This document shows, piece after piece, positions 46,501-54,389 of a DNA stretch of 64,000 nt. Position numbers and translations under genes: made by a program. The stretch's first letter is position 1. The number at the start of each line of letters is the position of its first letter. This stretch comes from Allohahella sp002354735 (GTDB taxonomy: Bacteria > Pseudomonadota > Gammaproteobacteria > Pseudomonadales > Oleiphilaceae). Location: NCBI RefSeq assembly GCF_047946665.1, contig NZ_CP172312.1, positions 1,178,001 to 1,242,000 of the forward strand, in the 5' to 3' direction. The notes beneath the pieces are model-generated. The model had not been told where the DNA came from. It made no database searches and worked only from the letters and a program-made list of their open reading frames with translations.

Positions 46501-46783
46501 CGGAAATTTTCCCCAGGGCAAGCTGCACCGGATTGGTGGAGCCAACTGGTGCATCCGAGAAGGTGCCATCGCTTGCCACCTGGTCCAGTTGTATGTCACT
46601 GGGGACCGGCACGCGGGACAAGGCCGGGTTGAACAAAGGATACGTGCGTCCTTCAGCACTATTGATGAAAGGACCACCCTTCGGACTAATTGCGCCAGCG
46701 TTATTGCTGTCGCCGTTGTCACCGCAGCCGGCGAGGAAAACTGTGGAGCCAATAGCAAGGCTTAATAAGGTACGTTTCAGCAT
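43514..46783 (-). CDS. VolA/Pla-1-type extracellular lipase lipoprotein
   Basis: 1089 residues, much longer than the roughly 800 of Vibrio VolA. The lipoprotein signal ends in VFLAGC (Cys20). The N-terminal part matches the bacterial virulence-factor lipase N-domain (FNPALSRVPVPSDI, near 51-64). The hydrolase part has the oxyanion region VVIYQHGITTDR (569-580), nucleophile GHSLG (Ser800) and a candidate His1006 in RGSHGMF. Residues 336-359 (DADNNGVIDGD, LNGDGAIDYFDRN) form an EF-hand/dockerin-like calcium loop pair. I chose the ATG at 46783, with AGGACAGG upstream, over the frame open to 46921, because the lipobox must be near the N-terminus. Probable role: surface hydrolysis of phospholipids or lysolipids for fatty acid uptake. 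Confidence 0.85.
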   Translation of the reverse strand: MLKRTLLSLAIGSTVFLAGCGDNGDSNNAGAISPKGGPFINSAEGRTYPLFNPALSRVPVPSDIQLDQVASDGTFSDAPVGSTNPVQLALGKISGASLIAPIDIALNGAIDPASVNANFLTPGLQPNPQQNVFLIELAYPSGDPIQGLLEAETPTIPFALTLAAAAQASTPAISALSAEASKPSYVANVIDQGGVPVLRIQPTKPLKPKTRYLVVVTDSILDAQGQPLIQDPAYQNITDETLELPSSALVGVRDIVNDFWEVTAETYLKRATNATRTAVGLPALDKSNVALTYSFTTTGDEKVLEYQANPAEWFNDQLTTFARLQGSKLVGESTGDADNNGVIDGDLNGDGAIDYFDRNIAANSAVATFPDAATAAKLPTLFGAGAPCAGASGPTAIGCMSAVLSSPASIGAFIEKIGPRTVTPSTEAGRVNVPLELLSAPVSLVLAEARQGAPTKTPMVSQGTIKLPYFLGVPEEGSNGSVIQSSTFVADAKVGDQLNAAFASVGLALPQGKVPASVDKNGEPVAEKPAKSNAVNYIFPFLEKRADLDVPYVAIYPADSTACPRPLPVVIYQHGITTDRSAALSAGGVLAENCFATIAIDQPLHGVSPYSTAEQRALAQRLLDAANAENSALPNDAAAVDAVIAKQLTVGVVQSLASLANPADAVALINNFLATGTSGNASLDPAIGALESIQNTVANAGSTIPGLAPFVVDGVSKERHFSFTADASGNPIPMNFDPANAVGDSGSLYINLTGFVNGRDKNRQSVIDLLNLRASISAIDVDGPGTTTLDNNRVYFMGHSLGTVAGTAFTAVTNSDGKASTNVLSSSLLTPASGLARMLENSPSFAPRVVGGLAAAGVEQGTANYEIFMRVLQASLDPVDPIAFADNLNTSINYQAADPATATPTSLYDANASFQTSAVDTGVLLVELTGRADANGNPQLGFLSDQTNPIETEVTQLTTQFGTPFPDLLSGNSSLAEFMGATNVLASAAPAGTPDVLISRLDRGSHGMFVLPVISSSAEAALFGADAAAEETRRAEGFSQGIGQSIAMFSANGELANSGGQAPFIDETIMVTEDEFKSAPRNARQLNLQ

Positions 46784-47016
46784 ACGGTCAACCTGTCCTT
46801 TTATTAGTGTTATTGGCACTTTGGAAAGCACCTGAGCAAAGTACTGAAATACAACGGTGCACGCGGCACGAATGTCATCTGAGCATAGGCTAATTTCTGA
46901 CGTGATGCCAAACACTAGCACAAGGGAGTTTTACTTTGTGTGCAGTTGCGCGTTTTTTGTTCAGGCTTGGCGGGTCAATGCCCGGAGGGAACGGCGAGTG
47001 CCGCGTTAAATGCAGT

Positions 47017-47045
47017 TTAACTAAAGTGGTGGATTGGTCTAGAAT
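47017..47045 (+). promoter_or_regulatory. Candidate sigma70 promoter for fumarase
   Basis: TTAACT, 17-base spacer, TAGAAT, ending 29 bases before the fumarase ATG. It is the best match in the 291-base intergenic region, which otherwise holds only the lipase upstream sequence. Consensus reading only. Confidence 0.5.
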
Positions 47046-47074
47046 ACGCGGCTTGCTTTCTCCGGAGACAGTTA

Positions 47075-48595
47075 ATGCCGACCATCATTCGCCAGGCGGA
47101 TCTGATAGATAGTGTGCAGGACGCACTGCAGTTCATCTCCTACTACCATCCCAAGGATTTTATCGAAGCTGTTCACGCAGCCTATGAGCGTGAAGAGTCG
47201 AAAGCTGCGAAAGACTCGCTGGCCCAGATCCTGATTAACTCACGCATGTGTGCCGAAGGGCGACGACCGATATGTCAGGACACCGGTATCGTCACCGTCA
47301 TTGTCGAAGTCGGCATGGATGTTCAGTGGGATGCAGAGCTGCCTCTCGAAGACATGATCAACGAAGGCGTTCGCCGCGCCTATATGCAGCCGGATAATAT
47401 TCTCCGCGCGTCCATTCTGGCCGATCCCGATGGCGCTCGAAGAAATACCAAGGACAATACTCCAGCCGTTATTCACACCCGTCTCGTCTCCGGCAATACC
47501 GTAGACGTGAAAGTTGCTGCGAAAGGCGGCGGGTCTGAAGCAAAATCGAAATTCGCCATGCTCAATCCGTCTGATTCAATCGTGGACTGGGTGCTCGAGC
47601 AGGTGCCGAAAATGGGTGCTGGCTGGTGTCCGCCCGGCATGCTGGGTATAGGTATCGGTGGTACGGCTGAAAAGGCCATGCAACTGGCGAAAGAATCTCT
47701 CTTCGAATCGATCGACATTCAGGCGCTGCAAGCACGCGGTGCGAGCAATCGTGCTGAAGAGCTGCGCCTGGAGCTGTTCGACAAGGTCAACAAGCTCGGT
47801 ATTGGCGCTCAGGGCCTCGGTGGTCTCACCACGGTGCTCGATGTGAAGGTCATGGATTATCCGACACATGCCGCCAACAAGCCGGTTGCACTCATTCCGA
47901 ACTGCGCCGCCACCCGGCACGCGCATTTCACGCTGGATGGTTCAGGTCCGGCGCTGCAGACCCCGCCGAATCTTGATGACTGGCCCGCCATTGCCTGGGA
48001 CGTCGGCGCTGATGTCCGCCGCGCCAACCTCGACACGGTTACGGCTGAAGATATTCGTGAATGGAAAGTCGGTGAGACGGTTCTCCTCTCCGGCAAGATG
48101 CTCACGGGTCGTGACGCCGCCCATAAGAAGATGACGGATATGCTGTCCAGGGGCGAAAAGCTGCCTGTCGACCTCAAGGGTCGTTTCATCTATTACGTCG
48201 GACCCGTCGACCCAGTACGAGACGAGGTTGTTGGGCCCGCTGGTCCAACCACAGCCACTCGAATGGACAAGTTTACCGAGCAGATGCTTTCCGAGACTGG
48301 TTTGATCGGGATGATAGGCAAGGCCGAACGTGGGCCTGTCGCCATCGAGTCGATTCGCAAGCACAAGGCTGTGTACCTGATGGCAGTCGGTGGCGCAGCC
48401 TATCTTGTGTCCAAGGCCATCAGTGCTGCCGAAGTGGTTGCCTTTCCAGAGCTGGGCATGGAAGCTATATACGAGTTTGAAATCAAGGATATGCCCGTGA
48501 CTGTTGCAGTGGATTCTGAAGGTCAGTCCGCGCACATACTAGGGCCGGCCGAATGGAAGCGCCGCATCGAAGAACAAGTCATCGAGGTCCGTTGA
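47075..48595 (+). CDS. Fumarate hydratase, class I (iron-sulfur)
   Basis: 506-residue [4Fe-4S] fumarase of the TCA cycle, the FumA/B type with fused N- and C-terminal parts. Candidate cluster cysteines are Cys67 (PICQDTG), Cys185 (GWCPPG) and Cys277 (IPNCAATRH). The C-terminal beta domain has VGETVLLSGKMLTGRDAAHK and VGPAGPTTATRMDK. CGGAG lies 11 bases before the ATG. The gene is followed two bases later by purU and is probably cotranscribed. Class I enzymes are oxygen-sensitive; whether a class II FumC backs it up cannot be seen here. Confidence 0.95.
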   Translation: MPTIIRQADLIDSVQDALQFISYYHPKDFIEAVHAAYEREESKAAKDSLAQILINSRMCAEGRRPICQDTGIVTVIVEVGMDVQWDAELPLEDMINEGVRRAYMQPDNILRASILADPDGARRNTKDNTPAVIHTRLVSGNTVDVKVAAKGGGSEAKSKFAMLNPSDSIVDWVLEQVPKMGAGWCPPGMLGIGIGGTAEKAMQLAKESLFESIDIQALQARGASNRAEELRLELFDKVNKLGIGAQGLGGLTTVLDVKVMDYPTHAANKPVALIPNCAATRHAHFTLDGSGPALQTPPNLDDWPAIAWDVGADVRRANLDTVTAEDIREWKVGETVLLSGKMLTGRDAAHKKMTDMLSRGEKLPVDLKGRFIYYVGPVDPVRDEVVGPAGPTTATRMDKFTEQMLSETGLIGMIGKAERGPVAIESIRKHKAVYLMAVGGAAYLVSKAISAAEVVAFPELGMEAIYEFEIKDMPVTVAVDSEGQSAHILGPAEWKRRIEEQVIEVR

Positions 48596-48597
48596 GC

Positions 48598-49488
48598 ATG
48601 TCGGTAACCAACACCTTTGCCAGTGCAGCGGACGACCGGGTGTTCCGCCTGGTCATTGCCTGTCCTGATCAGGTTGGTCTTGTCGCCAAAGTCAGTAACT
48701 TTCTGGCTAATTACAACGGCTGGATTACCGAGGCGAGCCACCATTCGGACCCGTCGATCGGCTGGTTCTTCATGAGAAACGAGATTAGAGCAAGCTCTTT
48801 ACCATTTGATATAAAAGGATTTGTACAGGCTTTTCAGCCAATCGCCAACGAGTACGGCATGTATTGGCGCGTCGAGGACTCCGGCGTGCCGAAGCGTGTC
48901 CTGCTGATGGCCAGCAAGGAGTCTCATTGTCTCGCCGACCTGCTACACAGGTCGATGGACGGTGAGTTGCCGGCGAGCATCATTGGCGTGTGCTCGAATC
49001 ATGAAGACCTGCGTCGTATGGTCGAGTGGTATGACATACCTTTCCACTACATCCCTGTTCGCAAGGAAACAAAGGACGCCGACTTCGCCAAGCTGAATGA
49101 GTTGATGGACGAACTTCAGCCCGATGTGACCGTGCTGGCGAGATACATGCAGATACTGCCGCCAGAATTGTGCAAGACCTTTGAAGGACGGGTGATCAAC
49201 ATACATCACAGCTTCCTGCCTTCGTTCGCGGGTGCCAAGCCTTACCATCAGGCCTATCAGCGTGGCGTGAAGCTCATTGGTGCGACCTGCCACTATGTTA
49301 CCGATCTGCTGGATGAAGGGCCGATCATCGATCAGGACGTCATTCGCGTCAGTCATAGCCATACCATTGCTGACCTCGTGCGGCTTGGCCGTGACGTCGA
49401 AAAGGCTGTGCTCGCTCGCGGCCTGCGCTATCACCTCGAGGAGCGTGTAATCATTCATGAAAACAAGACTATAGTGTTCCACCATTAA
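48598..49488 (+). CDS. purU: Formyltetrahydrofolate deformylase
   Basis: Hydrolyses 10-formyl-THF to THF and formate, balancing one-carbon pools and feeding PurT. 296 residues: N-terminal ACT domain (FRLVIACPDQVGLVAKVSNF) and C-terminal formyltransferase-fold domain with the catalytic set NIHHSFLPSFAGAKPY and TCHYVTDLLDEGPII (Asn-His-Asp). The start is the ATG two bases after the fumarase stop; an in-frame GTG-type extension into fumarase is not homologous. The pairing with fumarase has no obvious metabolic reason. Confidence 0.95.
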   Translation: MSVTNTFASAADDRVFRLVIACPDQVGLVAKVSNFLANYNGWITEASHHSDPSIGWFFMRNEIRASSLPFDIKGFVQAFQPIANEYGMYWRVEDSGVPKRVLLMASKESHCLADLLHRSMDGELPASIIGVCSNHEDLRRMVEWYDIPFHYIPVRKETKDADFAKLNELMDELQPDVTVLARYMQILPPELCKTFEGRVINIHHSFLPSFAGAKPYHQAYQRGVKLIGATCHYVTDLLDEGPIIDQDVIRVSHSHTIADLVRLGRDVEKAVLARGLRYHLEERVIIHENKTIVFHH

Positions 49489-49633
49489 GGGGGCTGATGA
49501 GCCTACGATCGATATCGGCTTTGTGCTAGTATTGGCCGGCTAAACGGCGTCGACCAGCATAGGCGGCCGGCGCGGACTGTTACGGCCCTTCTGCCTTCCA
49601 TTCGTACTAACTATTTGGGATTCCATAACAACT

Positions 49634-52339
49634 ATGGCTGAACTCGCCAGAGAAATACTTCCCGTCAATATTGAAGACGAGCTGAAGCAGTCTTACCTCG
49701 ATTACGCAATGAGCGTCATCATTGGTCGGGCGCTTCCAGATGCCAAGGATGGACTCAAGCCCGTTCATCGTCGCGTACTGTTCGCGATGAGTGAACTCAA
49801 GAATAACTGGAACGCCTCATACAAGAAGTCGGCACGTGTGGTCGGTGACGTCATTGGTAAATACCACCCGCATGGCGACTCTGCGGTGTACGACACCATC
49901 GTTCGTATGGCTCAGCCGTTTTCGCTGCGTTACACGCTGGTAGACGGGCAGGGTAACTTCGGTTCGGTAGACGGTGATAACGCAGCCGCCATGCGATACA
50001 CCGAGATCCGCATGGCAAAGATTGCCCATGAATTGCTGGCGGACCTGGAAAAGGAAACTGTCGACTTCGCGCCCAACTATGATGGCTCGGAACAGATTCC
50101 AGTCGTGCTGCCGTCGCGCGTGCCAAACCTGTTGGTGAATGGCAGTTCGGGTATCGCGGTTGGCATGGCCACCAATATTCCACCGCACAACCTGCGTGAA
50201 GTCATCTCCGGCTGTCTCGCCTATATCGAAAACGATCAGATCACCATCGATGAGCTGATCGAGCACATACCCGGTCCCGATTTCCCGACAGCAGCCAGTA
50301 TCAATGGCCGTGGCGGCATCTATGAGGCTTACCATACCGGTCGTGGCCGCATCTATATCCGCTCCAAGCATGAGATCGAAGTCGACGAGCGGACCGACAA
50401 GGAAACCATTGTCGTCACTGAATTGCCTTACCAGGTCAACAAGGCACGTTTGGTCGAGAAGATCGCCGAGCTCGTGAAAGAGAAGAAGCTCGAAGGCATT
50501 ACAGCGCTGCGTGATGAGTCGAACAAGGAAGGCATGCGGGTGATCATCGAGCTGCGACGCGGTGAGAACACCGATGTGATGCTCAATCACCTCTATGCTC
50601 AGACGCAGATGCAGGTGGTCTTCGGTATCAACATGGTTGCGCTCGTCAATAACGAGCCGAAACTGTTGAACCTGAAGGATTGTATCGAGGTTTTTGTACG
50701 GCACCGTCGCGAAGTGGTTACCCGTCGAACCATCTATGATCTGCGTAAGGCGCGTGAGCGCGGCCATATCCTCGAAGGCCAGGCAGTAGCGCTGGCAAAC
50801 ATCGATGAAGTCATTGCCTTGATCAAGGCTTCGCCAAGCGGCGCCGAGGCCAAGCAGAAGCTGGTCGAGCGCGGCTGGGAGCCGGGTACTGTCTCCGCGA
50901 TGCTCGAGCGTGCAGGTTCAGATGCCTGTCGTCCAGAGACACTGCCAGATCACCTTGGTTTTGTGGAGGGCAAGTACTACCTCTCCGAAGTCCAGGCACA
51001 GTCGATTCTTGATCTGCGCCTGCAGAAGCTGACAGGCCTGGAAACTGGCAAGATCTTCGACGAGTACCAGGAGTTGATCAACCTGATCGGTGAGCTGCTG
51101 GAAGTGCTGCACAATCCTGAGCGCCTCATGGAGGTGATTCGTGAGGAGCTGGAGGCGGTTCGTGATGAGTACGGCGACGAGCGTCGTACCGAAATCACCG
51201 CAAGTAGCGCTGATATCAACATCGAAGACCTGATTCCCGAAGAGAATATGGTGGTCACGCTGTCGCACAGCGGCTATGCCAAGACTCAGCCGCTCGCAGC
51301 ATACGAGGCTCAGCGTCGTGGCGGTCGAGGCAAGGCGGCCACGTCCATGAAGGATGAAGACTTCATCGAGAAGCTGCTGGTTGCGCATTCGCACAGCACC
51401 ATTCTCTGCTTCACCAACATGGGTAAGCTGTTCTGGCTCAAGACCTATGAAATTCCGCAGGCCAGTCGTACTGCCAAAGGTCGACCTATCGTGAACCTGC
51501 TACCGCTGGGACAGGATGAGCGCGTCACCACCATGCTGCCGGTTCGCGAATACACTGCTGATCATTACGTGGTGCTGGCGACAAAGCAGGGCACTATCAA
51601 AAAGACCAGTCTCGAAAACTTCTCAAGACCCCGCTCTAACGGATTGATTGCATTGGCGTTGGATGAGGGTGATACGCTTATCGGCGCCGCCATCACGGAT
51701 GGTGAGCAGGACGTCATGCTGTTCAGCAGTTCCGGAAAGGTCATCCGTTTCAAGGAGAGCGATGTGCGGCCGATGGGTCGGACTGCGCGTGGCGTGAGGG
51801 GTATCAGACTGCTGAATGATGCGGTTGTCGTCGGTCTCATCATTCCACAGGACGACCACTTCGTGCTCACCGCCAGCCAGAATGGTTACGGTAAGCGTAC
51901 CCCGGTGGCGGAATTTCCGGTTTACGGTCGTGGCGGGCAGGGCGTCATCGGCATGCAGTGCTCCGAACGCAACGGTAATCTGATCGGTGCGATACAGGTT
52001 GATGAGAATGCGCAGCTGATGCTCATTACCGATCAGGGCACGCTTGTGCGCACGCCAGCCAGTGGCGTCTCTGTAGTCAGTCGTAACACCCAGGGCGTCA
52101 CCCTCATTCGCCTGACGGCGGGCGAGCAACTCAAGGAAATCGAAGCGATCGCCGAGATCGAGGAAGCGCTGTCCGAGGCCATCGAGGCGGACGTCATCGA
52201 TGCTGGCGATGCCGATGTCGAGGCAGCAACTGAACACGCTGCTGCAGCGTCTGAAGGATTGGATGTTGAGGATGCTTCGACCGGTGATGAAGCCGGTGAC
52301 GAAGATGCGAGTGACGAAGGAGCTCAGGACGATGCGTAG
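49634..52339 (+). CDS. gyrA: DNA gyrase subunit A
   Basis: Type II topoisomerase subunit that cleaves and rejoins DNA. 901 residues. The quinolone-resistance region HPHGDSAVYDTI carries wild-type Ser83 and Asp87, and catalytic Tyr122 lies in AMRYTE. The GyrA-box AQRRGGRGKAA begins the C-terminal beta-pinwheel and is canonical. The last roughly 55 residues are an Asp/Glu/Ala-rich acidic tail, longer than in many relatives; acidic tails in GyrA can tune DNA wrapping. The final codons overlap the serC start by eight bases. Confidence 0.97.
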   Translation: MAELAREILPVNIEDELKQSYLDYAMSVIIGRALPDAKDGLKPVHRRVLFAMSELKNNWNASYKKSARVVGDVIGKYHPHGDSAVYDTIVRMAQPFSLRYTLVDGQGNFGSVDGDNAAAMRYTEIRMAKIAHELLADLEKETVDFAPNYDGSEQIPVVLPSRVPNLLVNGSSGIAVGMATNIPPHNLREVISGCLAYIENDQITIDELIEHIPGPDFPTAASINGRGGIYEAYHTGRGRIYIRSKHEIEVDERTDKETIVVTELPYQVNKARLVEKIAELVKEKKLEGITALRDESNKEGMRVIIELRRGENTDVMLNHLYAQTQMQVVFGINMVALVNNEPKLLNLKDCIEVFVRHRREVVTRRTIYDLRKARERGHILEGQAVALANIDEVIALIKASPSGAEAKQKLVERGWEPGTVSAMLERAGSDACRPETLPDHLGFVEGKYYLSEVQAQSILDLRLQKLTGLETGKIFDEYQELINLIGELLEVLHNPERLMEVIREELEAVRDEYGDERRTEITASSADINIEDLIPEENMVVTLSHSGYAKTQPLAAYEAQRRGGRGKAATSMKDEDFIEKLLVAHSHSTILCFTNMGKLFWLKTYEIPQASRTAKGRPIVNLLPLGQDERVTTMLPVREYTADHYVVLATKQGTIKKTSLENFSRPRSNGLIALALDEGDTLIGAAITDGEQDVMLFSSSGKVIRFKESDVRPMGRTARGVRGIRLLNDAVVVGLIIPQDDHFVLTASQNGYGKRTPVAEFPVYGRGGQGVIGMQCSERNGNLIGAIQVDENAQLMLITDQGTLVRTPASGVSVVSRNTQGVTLIRLTAGEQLKEIEAIAEIEEALSEAIEADVIDAGDADVEAATEHAAAASEGLDVEDASTGDEAGDEDASDEGAQDDA

Positions 52340-53414
52340 TCAGACTTATAATTTCTGCAGCGGCCCTGCTACGCTGCCAACCGCAGTATTGAACAAGGCG
52401 CAGGCGGAACTGCTCGACTGGCACAAGATGGGTGTCTCCATCATGGAGATCAGTCACCGGAGTCCCGAGTTTACGGCTGTTGCCAAGAAGGCCGAACAGA
52501 GCCTGCGTCAGCTTATGTCTATTCCGGACGACTACGCGGTGCTGTTCATGCAGGGCGGAGCCACCCAGCAGTTCTCCGGCGTGCCCATGAATTTCTTCGG
52601 GCTCTGTGAAGGCAAGCAGGCTGGCTACGTCGATACAGGTATCTGGTCGCGAAAAGCACTCGAGGAGGCTGGACGTTATGTCGACGCTCGGTGTGTTGCG
52701 AGCTCGAAAGACTCGAACTATACGCGTCTACCCGCATCCTGGTCGCTCGATGACAAGCTGGCCTATGTCCATTACACGCCGAACGAGACCATCGGTGGCG
52801 TCGAATTTCCGCACATCCCCGACGTGGGTGACATCCCGCTCGTTGCTGATATGTCGTCCACCATTCTGTCTCGCCCGATTGACGTCTCGAAGTTCGCGCT
52901 GATTTATGCTGGCGCTCAGAAGAATATCGGGCCGGCTGGTCTGACGCTCGTTATTGTCAGACGCGACCTTCTGGCGTCGTCGCAACATCCGGCTCTACCG
53001 CCTACGATGAACTTCCGTCTGTTTGACGAAAATGACTCGATGCTCAATACACCACCGACCTTCGGCTGGTACCTGGCTGGTCTCATCTTCGACTGGCTGA
53101 TAGAGGCAGGCGGTCTGACGGCCATGGGCGAAGTGAATAGCCGCAAGTCGGCAAGGCTCTACAGCTATCTCGACGCGAGCGACTTCTACCACAACCCGAT
53201 TCATACAGAAGCGCGCTCATGGATGAACGTGCCGTTTGTATTGAAAGACGAGTCACGCAATGGCGCCTTTCTCAAGTTTGCTGAAGCGCATGGCCTGCTC
53301 AATCTCAAAGGGCATCGCTCGGTCGGTGGCATGAGGGCAAGTTTGTACAACGCTATGCCGGAAGCTGGCGTGGATGCCCTTATAGACGTTCTCACCAAGT
53401 TTGCAGAGAGCTAA
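52332..53414 (+). CDS. serC: Phosphoserine aminotransferase
   Basis: PLP enzyme for serine and pyridoxal phosphate synthesis, 360 residues. It begins with the characteristic YNFCSGPATLP and has FMQGGATQQF, MSSTILSRPIDV and the PLP-Lys motif YAGAQKNIGPAG. The start is fixed by this N-terminus and lies inside the gyrA 3' end. The stop overlaps the pheA ATG by one base. First gene of the aromatic/serine supraoperon. Confidence 0.96.
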   Translation: MRSQTYNFCSGPATLPTAVLNKAQAELLDWHKMGVSIMEISHRSPEFTAVAKKAEQSLRQLMSIPDDYAVLFMQGGATQQFSGVPMNFFGLCEGKQAGYVDTGIWSRKALEEAGRYVDARCVASSKDSNYTRLPASWSLDDKLAYVHYTPNETIGGVEFPHIPDVGDIPLVADMSSTILSRPIDVSKFALIYAGAQKNIGPAGLTLVIVRRDLLASSQHPALPPTMNFRLFDENDSMLNTPPTFGWYLAGLIFDWLIEAGGLTAMGEVNSRKSARLYSYLDASDFYHNPIHTEARSWMNVPFVLKDESRNGAFLKFAEAHGLLNLKGHRSVGGMRASLYNAMPEAGVDALIDVLTKFAES

Positions 53415-54373
53415 TGGCCGTGTCCTTGCCTGGGCTGGACAGCCTGCGTCAGCAGATCGACGCCGTCGATCTTCAACTGCTAGCGCTTATAAACCAGCGT
53501 GCCGCGCTTGCGGCCCAGGTTGCTGCAGTGAAATCAAGTACGCTCGATGAGCAGGCGCCGGGTCCGGTAAGCTTCTATCGGCCTGAGCGCGAGGCTCAGG
53601 TCCTGCGTAACATCATGAAGCAGAATTCTGGACCCTTGCCCGACGCAGATGTCGCACGGTTGTTCAGGGAAATCATGTCGGCCTGTCTGGCGCTGGAGAA
53701 ACCCCTGCGAGTGGAGGCCTTGGGCTACCCTGGTAGCCTCGCTCATCTTGCGGCCTTGAAGCACTTCGGTCAGTCGATAGTACCGGGACAGCGCGCAGAC
53801 GCAGCGTCACTGTTTGCCGATGTGGAATCCGGTCGCATCGATTACGCGGTGCTGCCTTTTGGCAGCCTGCTTGCCGGCCTCGATCTGTCGCTGACAGCCA
53901 GCGCTGAAGCGATCACTGAAAATTACGTCAGTCTGTTTCTTCAGTACAACGTGCAGATCTGCGGCGAGGTGAAGATTCTTACCACCAGGGCCGATGAGCC
54001 TGAACGACAGGCTGAGGTGGGGAAGACTAGAAACGCAGGAAAATCCCAGCGTTTCATAGTCATCGGTCGAGGCGCTGTGCCGGCGAGCGGCGATGATCGC
54101 AGCAGTGTCATCACAGGCATCGCAGATCGTCCTGGCGGGCTGTACCATCTGCTGGCGCCCTTTGATGCCATGGGTATCTCTATCCTCCGGCTCGAAGCCA
54201 AGCAGGGCGCCGGCCAGATACAGGAGCCTGGCGAGGCTGCTGGTGAACAATTCTTTGTTATCGATTTTCCTGGCCACTTCAGCGAAGACAGGGTCAAGCG
54301 GCTGTGTGACGCACTGAAGAAACTGACCAGCACCTTCAAATTCATAGGCAGCTATCCAAACGGCGTGCTCTGA
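53414..54373 (+). CDS. pheA: PheA-like protein: chorismate mutase with degenerate dehydratase
   Basis: 319 residues against about 365 for Pseudomonas P-protein. The N-terminal AroQ chorismate mutase (about 5-95: LRQQIDAVDLQLLALINQRA, FYRPEREAQVLR) looks functional. The prephenate dehydratase part (about 98-217) is shortened by roughly 60 residues and has lost its signatures: GPEGTF is GYPGSL (104-109), ENSTEG is FGSLLAG, the SHPQ/QC region is absent, and the catalytic Thr motif NxTRF is KSQRF (210-214). The ACT domain (about 228-319) remains, but the Phe-binding ESRP is EAKQ (261-264). There is no frameshift. It probably makes prephenate only, and could be a regulatory or structural relic. 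Confidence 0.85.
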   Translation: MAVSLPGLDSLRQQIDAVDLQLLALINQRAALAAQVAAVKSSTLDEQAPGPVSFYRPEREAQVLRNIMKQNSGPLPDADVARLFREIMSACLALEKPLRVEALGYPGSLAHLAALKHFGQSIVPGQRADAASLFADVESGRIDYAVLPFGSLLAGLDLSLTASAEAITENYVSLFLQYNVQICGEVKILTTRADEPERQAEVGKTRNAGKSQRFIVIGRGAVPASGDDRSSVITGIADRPGGLYHLLAPFDAMGISILRLEAKQGAGQIQEPGEAAGEQFFVIDFPGHFSEDRVKRLCDALKKLTSTFKFIGSYPNGVL

Positions 54374-54389
54374 CAATACAGGAAGCAGT

